A stretch of 64,000 nucleotides of DNA from Thunnus maccoyii (Eukaryota > Chordata > Actinopteri > Scombriformes > Scombridae), in the NCBI RefSeq assembly GCF_910596095.1, contig NC_056535.1, positions 4,559,001 through 4,623,000 on the forward strand, given 5' to 3'. The position numbers and the translations under genes were made by a program. Every line of letters begins with the position of its first letter. Within the stretch, counting starts at the first letter, position 1. Under the pieces are notes generated by a model. That model was given only the letters and a program-made list of their open reading frames with translations. It did no database searches and was not told the origin of the DNA. This document shows positions 12,040-24,540 of this stretch, in pieces.

Positions 12040-14550
12040 ATAATGGCCTTTGCAAGGGCTGTATGGACAGAAGGAGATAAGCAGTATGAAGATGTCATTT
12101 CATACAACTGGATAAATATGAGGACAAAGGTGGTGCCAAAAAGCCAAGTGCTAACAGCACGTAAATGATGGAAAAATCCAGCAGAGGACTGGCTCTCTTT
12201 CCATCTTGTAAAAATTAAGATTACATCAGGAATTAATCACTGTCTTTTTTTGTGGGTTTTTGTTTTGTTTTTTCAGTGTACTTGTTTAATGTGTCAGTAA
12301 TCTTTGTAATAGAAAAGGAAAAAATTTGCGAAGACTACAATTATGCATCCGCACAAACAGATGAAGATTCCATTATCCCAGAAGCAAGTGGCAAAAGAAT
12401 TGTCAAAAGGAAGAGATATGAGGATTATATAGAAGGTAAATATAAAAATATATTTGCATTTTTAATATTCACATTGTTCATCTCACAAAAAGGTAGCAAT
12501 ATATGTAATTACAGGACCATTTCCCTCAGAAGAAGACAATGACACAGCTGTCAAGAGGAAGAGATGCAAAGGTGAATACATTCATATAGAATTACCATCT
12601 TTCTTTTCTAATGTCCACTGTGTCTAGACGTAATTTTCTGATTGTTAAACATTAATTATTTTAAAGAATGCTTAGGGAATGTTTATGTTTCTGCTTTACA
12701 TCTAGATAACAGTACAGGTCTGGAGGCATTTGTTATTAGGTTCCACAAGTTTTGAAAACAAGATTCAGAAAATACGTGAAAACAGCAACACAACTGCTGT
12801 GTGGATACTGGTTTATATTGTAACATCTTAAACAATCTCCACATCGTCTACACATAGCACACATTGGTTTCAGGATTGGTTCAGTGCAGGTTTAAGTTGT
12901 TTTGTAACCAATAGTGCATTTAGCTTACTGACTGTTTTTCATGAGTATACTTTAATTTGACAGGGAGATCCGAAAGCAGAGAGCGTTGCAGATTCTTCTC
13001 TCCATCTCTTGTCAACCAGCAAAACACATCTACAGCCTATGTCTATAGCGAAAGTCAGGATGCAGTTGGTGGGCACGTTGTGGAAAGAAATGCTGGTCTT
13101 ATTATGATCCAATAAATAGTCTGCTCTCTAATGGAATAAGGTATGGATAATGTATGTTTTAGCAGCATCATATACTTCGTAAGAGGGCTGGAGAGTTATT
13201 TGTCTGTTTCCCCTAAGGTCAACTTATTATCAGCATCAAGGTTATGTTCCATTTCCAGCTCCAGACATGAGTGTTACTGTTTATGTATTGACAACATTTT
13301 GGAATTTCAGAAGTGCATTCTAGAGAAACAGGTGGAGATATTGGAGGAGGTCAAGTGTGTGGAGATATTGGAGGAGGTCAAGTGTGTTGGGAGAGCAGAG
13401 TCAAGGAACTCCAATTATCATGTCAGCAGAATGGGGAGGACGGATGAATTTGATTGACTGGAGGAACAACTCAAAAGTGCTGAGGAAAGAAATCTAATTT
13501 TAAAGGAAACTGCACACTTGATAACCCAAATGATTTGCTTATACTCACTCACCCTGACACTAGAGCTGATGAATGTTGCTATCTGTCTTTTGGTGCTGTT
13601 TATGATGGTATAGCCTGATGTTTTCTATGGTCCTTTGCATGATAATATATCATTCCAATTAACCTAGATTTGGCCCTCTACATGTATGCTTACCTTTGAT
13701 TATGGCACAAGGGATATATCTTGTGTATTGATTAATGCTCGGGCATTTGTAGTTTTTGATATTAATATTTTCCATACCTGTACTGAAAGCCATTTTACAG
13801 TGATGTTAATGGATGCTAAATTATATCCGTTTATGAAGTAAAATTTCAAGTCTTGGTAATTTACTCTTTACTGTCAGATTGAACAGTTGATCAGAAATGG
13901 AGGCAAAAACATAAAGACAGTGCAGCCAACATCATTGGACAGGTATGCCATATTTTGACACTAAGTAGTGATGCAAAGGTTTTTTAATATGGATATTAAA
14001 ATCACAAGGCTTATTTCCACTGCAGTATTCTATTGACCAGTGAAGAGGACCCTCTATGTGTCTTTCAGGGTCTTTACAAACAGTCTTGTGTCCAAGTTCA
14101 ACATGAAGGGCCACCGTTCCAAGAGAGCGTTTGAAACCAGTGCCTTGTACTCCATTTTGAATGGTATATACTAATCTGGTATTTGTCTTTAGTATGCTTG
14201 TAAGTTATTGAATATATTTCTTGTCAGTTGCTTGTCTTTTCATTTGTAGTTAAGGAGTGATGATTATATTGTGAAATAGAAATTGATACTTATTTATATT
14301 TGAAAGAATAGTTCACCCAAAAATGAAATAGAACAGCATTGTGTGTTTACGGTTGAATATATTTTATTAATTTATTCATTATTCATTCATTTTATAATTT
14401 ATATTCCTCTGTAGAAGCTTTATTTCTATCATTTTGAGTGTGTTTATTATAACAAGTAGCCTACATGTTTGTGTTTTTGCAGCTGACAAGACAATCTGTT
14501 GCTGACCATTTAAAGCATGACCCTGGTCGATCTGGGAGTGGGATTTAGAA
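12040..14550 (+). pseudogene. Multi-exon pseudogene, DUF4806-like teleost multicopy gene
   Basis: Six to eight exon-like blocks with acceptor/donor signals are visible. Block 1 (from 12040, after ttttttcag) reads MAFARAVWTEGDKQYED and has an in-frame TGA at 12166. Block 2 ends at 12435. Block 3 is 12515-12571, and block 4 starts at 12964. The junctions 2/3 and 3/4 are both phase 1 and read through correctly (EGPFPSEEDND; KRKRCKGRSESRER). Block 5 starts at 13311; it is coiled-coil-like, carries a 27 bp tandem duplication (13332-13385) and has a TGA at 13455-13457. Block 6 (13878-13942) joins block 7 (14069-14163) in phase 2, giving IEQLIRNGG and VFTNSLVSKFNMKGHRSKRA, which resembles the core of DUF4806. 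Block 8 (from 14483) is out of frame. The two stops and the frame loss make it broken. Introns are retained, so it is a duplicated gene and not a processed copy. The family assignment rests on remembered pattern similarity; the function of the family is unknown. Confidence 0.55.
14304..14328. repeat. Short teleost transposon-end word (gaatagttcacccaaaaatg)
   Basis: The word gaatagttcacccaaaaatg is, as I remember it, the terminus of a common fish non-autonomous DNA transposon. Only the end-like word is visible here and no partner terminus was found nearby. Confidence 0.4.
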
Positions 14551-15019
14551 ACCCAAAAATGTGGTCCAAAGCCTTTACATTTGACTAGATGGAGAAATGG
14601 AGAAAATAAAGGAGTTTGAAAATAAACACACAATTAAGTGTTAAGTAGGCAGAGGTTCTGATGTAAATTGAAGGGGAAAAAGAGGAACAGTTAATACACA
14701 ATTCGTGATTGTAGTCATTCATAACAAAAACACTGAAAACAGTGACACTTGTTTTTAATTGTCAAATGTTTATTTTATGGTTACTGCTTTGTCAACTGTT
14801 GTTTGCATGGTTTCTAAAAGGTTTTTAAATTTAGTTGAAGGACCAGTTTAGTTGAAATGAAGTAGTTTACAAGACACTGAAACAACTGTACGAAATGGTC
14901 TTTTTAACATTCACTTTCAACTAAAACCAGACCTAGATGGACATTTGAAAATAGTCACCTTTTCAACAACATGAAAAAAACATCTTTCACTTTCAACATA
15001 TTTTAGATGACTGGCAAAG
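14551..15019. other. Non-coding gap between pseudogene and L1 relic
   Basis: No recognisable gene. The 5' boundary of the downstream L1 relic lies somewhere in this gap and I cannot place it. Confidence 0.4.
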
Positions 15020-15280
15020 CCGGGGGTTTTACAACTATCAAGATAAACTGCGTATGATGAACGCATCGTGGGGGGTGGGGAAAAAGAATCAAGCACTGAA
15101 ATGTGGGAACACCACAGTGAGGATTTTTCAGGATTTCCCAGCTGCTGTTCTCTGCAAGTGTAAATGATTTGACGGGATGAAGAAACGCCTGAAGTCAATC
15201 GGTGCTGAGTACATGCAAGTCTACCCTGCCTCTCTCAAATTCACTTACTGCAGCTCCACCAAGATGTTTCATCATCAAGC
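15020..15280 (+). pseudogene. L1 ORF1, C-terminal domain only, broken
   Basis: Readable words are YQDKLRMMNASWGVGKKNQA, TTVRIFQDFPAAV, FDGMKKRLKSIGAEYMQVYP and ASLKFTYCSS. They match the L1 ORF1 C-terminal domain in order (a QDK word, a phenylalanine-rich strand, an 'F..VKKRL...G' helix, then a 'YPA.L' word). A TAA stop and small frame changes interrupt it. In intact L1 elements the protein binds element RNA. Confidence 0.75.
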
Positions 15281-15580
15281 TTTTTCTCTACAATGAATCT
15301 ATGTAGGTTAAAATAAGGGTGATGCCTCTTGGTGTCCGGAGCAGATAGTTTTGATGTCCCTTTTGAGAGCCCTTTCACTTGAGCTGTCTTCAGATTAGAG
15401 AAGGATAGTGTTAACTTTGATGCCAATGTTAGGCAAGTTATGCCTTAAGTGCATGCTTTTTTGTTACATGTATGATAGTTGAATGTTGGTTGTTACTCGG
15501 CTTTTCTTTTACTTTAATGAGGTGTCAACTTATGGGAAAAGAATGTGCTCTGGAAATATCTTACTTTATAGCTCATGACT

Positions 15581-18290
15581 ATGTCAACATTGAATTTATG
15601 CACCTGGAATGTTAATGGCGCCCACACATCTGTTAGCCAGAGAAAGGTTTTGACTTATCAGGGAGGGGCTACATATAGCATTACTGCAGGAGACCAACTT
15701 AAATGATAAGGAACAGTGACAAATGATAGATAGTTGTGTAAGACCATGCTACTGTCTTCATTCAATATAACCTCAGGAACCCGGTTACTCAGACGAGACA
15801 CTGGAGGATTAACCCTTCCATTCTGATGGCTCAAAAGTTCTTATCTTATTTCACAGAGGAATTTAAATCATTTCTATCTATTAATTCAACCTCTACACAA
15901 GATCTATCACTGCTTTAGGAAACATGCAAAGCCTTTTCAAGAGGTCTTATCATATATGTCCAGTAAGAGGCATAGGCAAGCTGAACAAAGGGAGATCTTA
16001 GAGCCCAGACTTAAGCTGGTTGAAAAAGATATGTTCAAAGTCTGTCTACTGTACATGGAAACTTAAAGAAATATCTGTACTCTGCTCTGTTTTAGACTCT
16101 TTTACCAAAGCATGCAGAGGGATTTGCCAAACAAAGACTATACAAACATGGTGAAAGCGGGGAAATAGCATATTTGACAAAGAAAAAGCGAACTCCCAAA
16201 CTATCTCTTCAATACAGACAGACATGGTAACCAATCTTTTGACACTGCAACCATTAATGATACATTTGAGAGCCTCCATGAAAATACACATATAAATCAG
16301 AGCTACATGCTGATGCACCAGAGTTAATGGACACCTTTTTCGTCCTCCCTCTATCTCCCCAGCTCGATCAGAAATCTACTCTTTGATGCTCCTACCTAGG
16401 AAATAGGTGCTTGATGCTATTAAGGGGCTACAGTCTGGCAAAACACCTGAGTCAGACAGGCGCAGTAGTGAGTTTTATAAAGAGTTCCAGAATATATTAG
16501 TTGGCCCTCTGCTGAATATGTTAAGTGATTTCTTTAAAAAAAGGCGTCCTGCCTATGTCTTTAAGGGAGGCAAACAGCCTGAGGACTATGCCTCCTACAG
16601 GCACATCTCTTTGCTAGACGTGGATCTGAAACTTCTCTACTTGCAACACAATTGGAATGCTTACTCCCTCTACTTATTCATGAGCACCAATTGGTTTTAT
16701 TAAAGTTCGCAATTCATGTAAAAGCATGGGTAGATTACTAAACATACGTTCATAGGCTACATACACTTGGTCTAGGTGAAAAACGTATTAAATGAATAAA
16801 GTTACTCTATAATAATCCACTTTTCTATAATAATCCTCTTTATAATAATCTTTCTGCTGTACTCACCAACGGTTTGTGATCTCCGATTTCCGAATCTCCG
16901 AACTTCCACATTCGGAGAGGTACAAGGCAAGGCTGTCCTCTCTCACCTCTACTGTTTGCCCTAGCCATAGAGCTGCTTGCTGAGGCAGTTAGGACAAACA
17001 CTGACATAACCATAACCATTGACCTAACCATTGCAGATAGATAGCATAATATTGCTCTATGCTGATGACGTCCTGGTCTTTGTGACTAGGCCTGAGGTAT
17101 CCATGTCCACTCTTATTGAGACAAACAAGTTAAGTGCTTTTTCAGGTTACAGAATAAATTTCAGCAAGTCAGAAGCAAGGTACCTTAGGTAGTTTGAAAC
17201 AAAAACCTTAAACTCCATCACCCTCCCCTTTCAAATGATCCTCAGTGGGCTTTGTCTATTTAGGAATATATATAAAACCCATTTTTGACCAAATTTAATT
17301 AATTTAATTACTTTTTAGAGAGATGGAATGCCCTCCCTATTTCTTGGTTAGGTTGTGTTGCTCTTTTAAAGATGAACATCCTCCCTAGGTTACTATATCC
17401 AATTCAGATGATTCAAGTTATCTTCCCACATGAGGCTATCAAAAACTGCTGGTTTAGCTCCTTCATATGGGCTAAGAAGAAGCCATGCCTCAAAATAGCT
17501 ACATTATGTCTCTCATCCTCAGAGGGTGGTCTTGATCTCCCTGACATTCGAAAATATCAACTTAGTGCTCACCTGTGCATTATAGCTGACTGGGTGCAAA
17601 ATAACCCTGCATCTCTTTGGTTTGATATAGAAAGCTCTATGTCCAAATTCCCCTTAACAAAAATATTATTTATGAAAAACCTTAAATCTATGAAGCCTGC
17701 CTGTGATAACCTGATTACAGTCTGCATCGTTGAGGCATGGCGGACTATTAGAAGATTAGAGGGTAGATCTTGATTCACCTCTGTCTTCACTCCAATATGT
17801 GATAACCCTGATTTCTTACCAGAAATAACAGACAATGGTTTCTGGGTTTAGACAACTAAAGGGCTTTCTAATCTGAATGACTTATTGGAGAGATCTACTT
17901 TAATGTTTTTTAGTCAATTAACCGGAAAATACAATATTCAAAACAGGAATTTTTCCCGTTACTTACAGATAAGGGATTTGTTAAGAGGGACACTACAATC
18001 CTTGACAACCAAAATGTCTCACTCTGAGAGGCAGCTTTTCTTACTACAGTTAGGCAACCCCATAAGCTCTTTCTATATGCTCAAAAGGTATGACAGAACA
18101 AGCACTTTTCACCTCAAGGAAACATGAGAAAGGGAACTAAATGTAGAGACTATAGATGATGAATGGAATGGTGCTTGGAAGAGTGCAAAAACCTTGAGTG
18201 TTTGTAACAGAGTAAAAGCAGTTCAACTAAAGATTTTCTACATAGCTCACATATCCCCCTCCCAATGACATAAGATTAATATTGACTCCT
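15581..18290 (+). pseudogene. L1 ORF2: endonuclease start, reverse transcriptase and C-terminus, deleted and frameshifted
   Basis: ORF2 begins at ATG 15581 with the endonuclease word TWNVNGAHT and the catalytic-region word LLQETNLNDKEQ at 15681-15716. The rest of the endonuclease is largely gone. Reverse-transcriptase motifs are visible: VLDAIKGLQSGKTPE near 16410, SYRHISLLDVDLKLL (about 16598-16642), [20 protein letters not shown] (about 16918-16977) and LYADDVLVFV (about 17055-17084), with the catalytic Asp pair kept. The C-terminal part (17372-17773) reads MNILPRLLYPIQ, SSFIWAKKKP and GGLDLPDIRKYQLSAHL, which is typical of fish L1/Tx1-type elements. At least five stops or frameshifts inactivate it. 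Confidence 0.85.
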
Positions 18291-18725
18291 CCCCCCCAGT
18301 GTCCCAAGTGCTAAATTGAGACAAGAAGTCTCCAACTAAATAGAAAGGGAAACTCTACAAAATACATACTTGAATTTGTATCACTGGACTATTTGACATG
18401 CATGTTACATCACAAAAATGATGTATTTTGCAGAACATGGGAGCCTTTTATGTCATATATTAGTTTAGATATCGCTGCTATTCCTACAAGAGGGTTTATG
18501 TAGTATAGACCTATGTGATACCTGCTATTTAGCGCTTTATTTTCATTTTATGTAGCTCCTGAGTCACTTGCCTGTTTGAATGTGAGTCTGTGAGCCAAGA
18601 TGTTCTGTTTTGTTTTGTTTTGATTTTATCCCTTTTTTTAATAGTTGTTTTTGTTGATGTGTGTCACTTTGACACAATTATAATGTTTTCCGAATCAAAA
18701 ATCAATAAACACATATATAAAAAAA

Positions 18726-19432
18726 CCCAGCAGATCGCTGTCATCACTTTCAAAGTCCAACCTTACAGTCAGTGTACTGTACTCGCGGAGGCTTTCTGAC
18801 CTCCACATGACCCTGATTTAAGACAGAATGTTACTCTGATCTCTACAGCTCTCCCCAAACCTCCTCCTCTCACTCTGTGTCGGCATCTCTCTCCCTCTCT
18901 GTTCTGTGCAGTGTGTGTACAGTCTGGCTGTTTGTGTACCTGCAAACTGACAGACTCTGCTTTGATCAGGTCCGAGCCCCGGGGGCAACACACCGCTGGC
19001 CCTCCTCTGGTTGTCTGTGCGTGAGCACACACTCTCAGGGTTCACATTCACACACACTCATTCGTAGACACATCACAGAGGCAGAGCGAGAGATGATGTG
19101 AGATAGACGGTGAGAGAAAGAAGGAGAGAGCACAGCCTTTGATGTGCTGAATATTTTCTGTGTTCACGTTTCAAACAGCAGCCATCACAACGGACCGGAA
19201 TGTAAGTGGAGTGGCTCTGAAAAGATTGGATGATGGCTGATTGACCCTTCAAACCTGGCCAATCTTAACAGGGGCTGATGGGAAAAAACACAAGGATAGG
19301 CTCATTGTCTCATTTCCTCTCGACTCTGAGACCGGCCCCTGCTTGCCCCTCCGACTGACAGACATAGTACCCTCTGCCTGGCTCTTAAGTGAGCACCCTG
19401 CTACGGTGATTAGCAGTTTTCAGTTACCCTGC

Positions 19433-19434
<2 letters not shown>
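18726..19434. other. Non-coding, no gene
   Basis: Non-repetitive DNA with moderate GC. Open frames on both strands are overlapping artefacts without motifs. Confidence 0.5.

Positions 19435-19470
<36 letters not shown>
19435..19470. repeat. GT microsatellite
   Basis: Eighteen perfect GT units. Confidence 0.98.
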
Positions 19471-19471
<1 letters not shown>

Positions 19472-21900
19472 TGATATGACCGAGAAAGAGTGCTGGTACT
19501 TGGAGACATTTTAAAGTGCCGAAATTGGCTGCTCACATGCCCCGGCACTGACCCCTCTCCATCGAGCCAACAAGCAGATGGCATTCAAGTGGTTAGACTG
19601 CGGGTGGAAGGCGTGGTCGGTACAATGAAGTGGCAGGTTACCTCACTTCTCCTTTCCAGTCCTTTTCGGACAGGCGTGGAGGGCCGCGTTAAGTGATTTT
19701 TATTTGGGTGATTAAACTGTCTATTGAGTGACCCAGCTGAATTCCACCCCCTACTGTGCCACAGGCGATTATGGAGGTTATGGATGTCACTTTTCTCCCT
19801 GTGGATCATCTCCCGCCATCATCTTGAATATCTGCTCATCATCCCCTCATCATACTCTATCTGTTGCATCAGCCCTGACACGCAGATGTGTCATTTATTC
19901 CTCACTCTGGTGCCTCGCTGATGTAAAAATGATTTTGTGTCCAGGTAAACGTTTCATGTTCAAGACATGGATCTCGTCTGGGAAATTAAGTCTCCCTGGA
20001 CATTTTTCCTGGCTGGTGAAACACTTGATCAGAAATAATGATCCCCGGCACCGTATTGAGCATACATGATGGTGATTTGGTGCTATCTATCTGCCATGTA
20101 GCAATCCTTCCTTCCTCCCAGGTTGCAGGTTATTAACTGACAACACAGGATGATGAGAAATGAAATATACCCATAGCTTCCACACTGGATCTAGGTCAGG
20201 CTAGATCTAGACGAGGTAGAACGTTCTGGTGCGAAGGCGAAGATGGGCTACGATGCTGGAGGAGGAAAGGCAAGGCCCAATGAATGTAGGATTTTAATTC
20301 TTTTAAATATGTTTTTCCTGCTCAGTAAAACACCCACAGCCTGGAGCCAGATGGGACAGAGCCAGTGTATTCTGCAGAGAAAAAGCAGGTGTCTACTATA
20401 TGACTCCCATCCCCCTCGCTCACAATTACACCCTATTTTGGTGAGCTGCTTTGTTTGCTGACAATTAAAAATGAAGAGAGGAGGGATGCATTATAACAGC
20501 CAAGCTTTTCCAGATGTATTGCTGCCACTGATAGCATGACATTGTCTCTGCTGACCTTCTGGATTCTGGTCAAATCTGCTATTGTTCTATTGAGGGCTAT
20601 ATTCAGCCTCTGCAGTCTATGTATACGTAGGCTGTCAGAGTTTAAGGCAGCTAATTGTCTCTGAATAGTAGATACATACAGTACAGTGTATCTATACTAC
20701 AAAATATATGTACTTTATTGTGCAAAAACAGAAAATGCCAGGTTTCTATACTTAATGTCATTACTTAAGAGTCTGTCCTCATTAGAAAAATGAAAACACT
20801 GGTTGACCACTGTCACTTTACTATGTCATTTTCCTGATAACTGACATGCTATAGTCACAGGAATAGTTACTCTTGTCTCTCAGAAGTAAAGGTGGAAGTA
20901 CTGTGAGGTGGTTATATTGTTGCAAAACCTCTTTAGCAGCAATTTGGAGTGGATGGTTGGGTGTACAAAGCTTGCAGCCAGGATTTTAGAAATACTGAGG
21001 TCATGAATCCAAATCCAAACAAACAAATGACAAAAAGCATGAATTCTTCCGATCATTCTTAATTTGTTATTTCATCCATTCATTTAACTGCTCATGTTAA
21101 ATTTTTGCCTTAAACAGTAAAATTGTAATTCCCCCTCTACTCAAAAATGTGTGTCACATTCATCTGCTGAAGGGGGAAAGTTTCTCTGCACTCATCAAAA
21201 ATCTGAGTTTAAGGCATGAACCTATATGCTTGATTTGTGATATAACAACTAATTTGGACGCAGTCATGGTCCAACAGGCAGCTTACAGGAGTGTGATGTT
21301 GAAAATTGAAGAATGAACTTTTCATTGAAGTAGGAGACATCTTGTGTCTAGCAGTTAAAGTTCTGAAATGAAAATGATTTGTATATTCATAGATTCTTGT
21401 TTTTTTAATGAGGTGGAAGGAGTAGATGTATTTTTTTAATTTTTTTTTAAATTAATAGTTCCATTTTAAAAAAACAAATTAACAAAACCTTTTTGTGTAA
21501 AATCCAAATCAGATGCAAATTAATATACTGAGTATATTCATATAACCTATGTTAAAACTTGTCTGGAAGACATTTTTAAAGATAGTCAGTCTAGACAATA
21601 TCAGAGTTAGGACACAAATTACTGAGTGTAATTTGTGTGTAGTCACAGATCATCAGATGGTTAAAACTCCCAAACTTCCAGAGGCAATACTGAGAAAATG
21701 ACCTCAGTGTCCTTAATGGTAGCCACAGCCTTGTTGAAGACGGCTGTTCACTTCCTGTCTCTTACTAACAGCCAACACTGTTTTCTTTTGACCATGACCA
21801 CAATCTGTCCCCAATCTGCCTTAGTTGCCAAAAAACCAAAGCAAGCCTCTTCTGCTATTGTCATGCTGCACTAATCGAATCTGATCAATGAATCAGTCTT
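19471..21900. other. Non-coding, partly island-like DNA
   Basis: 19680-20060 and 20180-20470 are non-repetitive, with words such as gggtgattaaactgtctatt and a small palindrome ctagatctag near 20200. 20700-21700 is AT-rich. No exon is supported. Some of this could be conserved non-coding DNA, but nothing here proves it. Confidence 0.4.
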
Positions 21901-24540
21901 CAAAAACCTGGAGAAGGGAAGATATATACTGAACATTCAGATTATATACATCTTGGGTCAGTTATTCTGTCTTTGGGTATAAGGACAGACAACAGGGAGG
22001 CATAGCCCAGATACTGTTGGTTGTTTTGATACCTGGGTTGCATCCATCTGCCACATTCTGGCCTGGTTCATCACATGGATGAGAGAGAGAGGGAAACAAA
22101 GAGAGACACTTTGAGACATGTAATGCATTGAATCATAAGATGAAACATCATATATGCATGGATGCATAAACAAATTGTTCATAATTCACAAAACCCAAAG
22201 TTTTCTTACCATGATTACAAACATACTGGCTTCATCATATATCCCACAACATAGAAAAACAAACTATTTAGCAATTAAATACAGCCTTTGAATGATTAAT
22301 TATATCTATGTATGAATTGTTACTCCTGCTTGCCTATTTTCATGTTATCTTTTCATGTATTTTTTATGTATACACTACTGTCACAGAAAAATACTGTATT
22401 ATCAATATTAAATTAATTAATCATAAATCTTTTGTGTAACTGTTTCTTTGTCATAGTTATTGTTCTTGACTCTAAGGAACTTTTTGTTAAAATAATACTG
22501 TTCAAATTAAGTCATCACTGTTATTATTATTAGAATCTATGTAGTTCCCTAAGGAAACACAAAATGTATGCGCTTTGTTCAGTGGGTGATCCCATGGCAG
22601 CAGAGATGCATTAATTAGGACAATATTGATTGATGAGGTATACCGCTCAATCTCTGTAATCTGCTGTGATCTTGAGTTGCATATGCTCCATCACAGTTTT
22701 CAAAGATTGCAGAGCTTGCTGAATCCTGTGGCTGACTCTGCGTTGGCTGACAGCATCTCTTCAGGTGGTCTGGACTTCATTACAGACAGGGAGTCCATCT
22801 GCAAACAGCAAAAGTCCCCTCATGTACTCAGAAATGGCGTGTCTATGCCGATATGAGGCTGGAGACCGACACACACACACGTTAGTTAAGATATGTGGCT
22901 GCGGAAAGATTATCTCTGTCTACAAGATGCATGTAAATGTTCCAGTTTTCTCTTTCTCTGGTTGAGGGTTGACCGCTGAAATGGAGGTGGCTGGCCTTTT
23001 GAGCTTTTGGAAAAATATGAAACAGCTGCAAGTCTACGACTTCCCATTGCTCTCTTGTTGTGGACCCGAAAAGAGACTGCAATTAACCTAAGTGAAAAAA
23101 AAAATCTCTTTACTCTAAATCATGTAAATGAGTGAGAACAAGGAATAGAGGCCTGGAGATTTCCCTCGCCACACCTGGCTGTGAGTAGCCAGCCAAGGGA
23201 CGTCACGTCCCTTTCGGGGTTCAGAGGTCAAGTTATTGAAGTGGAAATCAATGGCGGAATCCCCAGTGGCCTTAAGAGGACTAGAAAGAAAAGGAACATT
23301 TCAAACAAATAAATAGCAGCATTTTCAAGGTGCCCTCCCTACTTCACAGCTGTGGATTGATCTCGCCGGTTTAACCCAGAGGAGGCAGAGAATGGGCGAA
23401 GCAAGGAGAGCCTCGCTCAGGCTTGCTCCCTTTTATGTAATTGCTACATTTTCACCTTGCTGCTGACATGCTTCTTCTCTGTGTTGGCGCCAGCAAGGCT
23501 GGGACTGCAGTCTGTCCAGATTTACCGGCGGCTAGTCAAGGGTAATCTACTTCACACACAGCCTAGGCTAGTCTACACTTTCATACAGTCACATCGCACT
23601 AGTCTTTGAAAAATTATTTTTTTAGGTTTGATTGATGCGGACGACTTTCTGATGAAACTAAAAAGGCAGCTGGGACTTCAATTTTACCCACACAGGAAGC
23701 CTTAACGGATACACATTTTAACATTCTTGACCAGGAACAATAGGAAAATAGTAATTGCAGTTAGTTTGTGCATCATATAGCATTAAGAGCAGTAATGTAG
23801 TTGAAAGGTCGATACAAACTGTAAACTTAGTTATCGGGAGATAATAATTATCAGGATATGTAATTCAATCATTGTAGAAAGCACATCACAAATATACTGA
23901 TTTATGCTTGTTTTGTCCTTTAAATACTCTCATATTTTACTTAAATGTTCATAATAAGATTTATGTCAGCCCAAAAAGAAAGCTAAACTCAGACCAAGCT
24001 TAGAGTGTAGATGGGTTTATCCTTGGCTACATGACTGATTAAGAAGTGATGTGTTAGGGAGTGATCCCATCCAACACCCTGCCACCCCTTCTTTATGCAT
24101 GTGGGTGCCACTTTCCCTCAGATTGTTCTTTTGAGCCAAGCTGTGATGTGTGGTGTTATCTCCCTGGGATACATGCATAGAGCTGTTTAATACCAGGCCG
24201 CCGACTTTCGAGACCTCTCTTGGGAGTGACATCTCCTCTTCTGCTCTGCCTTGGACAGATAAATATCAGTGAGAACAAAGAACCTGCCTCTCATATCCGC
24301 TCTGATTCGAATGGATGCAGCATGCCCCAGCCTCTCCAAATTGGTTTTTTTGTGGTAATCCATGCCCTTGGCTGCAGCAAGCCTGGGCAGAGGGGGTTTT
24401 GTGTGGATTCGTATGATTATGGCTATCGGTAGCCCTAAACACTGCCTTCAGCCAAGGTGACTGACAAGCCCTCCACTCGTCCCCTATTCGCATGAATGAC
24501 AACCTCTCCCCCAACAGTGCCAACCATATTGCCCCAGCAA
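21901..24540. other. Non-coding, no gene; island-like segments
   Basis: No coding motif. 22560-23580 and 24000-24520 are higher-complexity segments without repeat structure; 22190-22560 and 23600-23990 are AT-rich. Confidence 0.4.

Larger units (their letters stand above)
15020..18725 (+). mobile_element. L1-type LINE, decayed, with 3' end and poly-A signal
   Basis: The plus strand contains the C-terminal part of an L1 ORF1 (15020-15280), then ORF2 endonuclease, reverse transcriptase and C-terminal segments (15581 to about 18290), a 3' UTR with aataaa at 18704-18709 and a short A tract ending near 18725. The ORF2 segment is only about 2.7 kb, shorter than the usual 3.5 kb or more, and most of the endonuclease is missing, which indicates an internal deletion after the N-terminus. 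The 5' part of ORF1 is also missing. I could not identify a target-site duplication. Confidence 0.85.
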
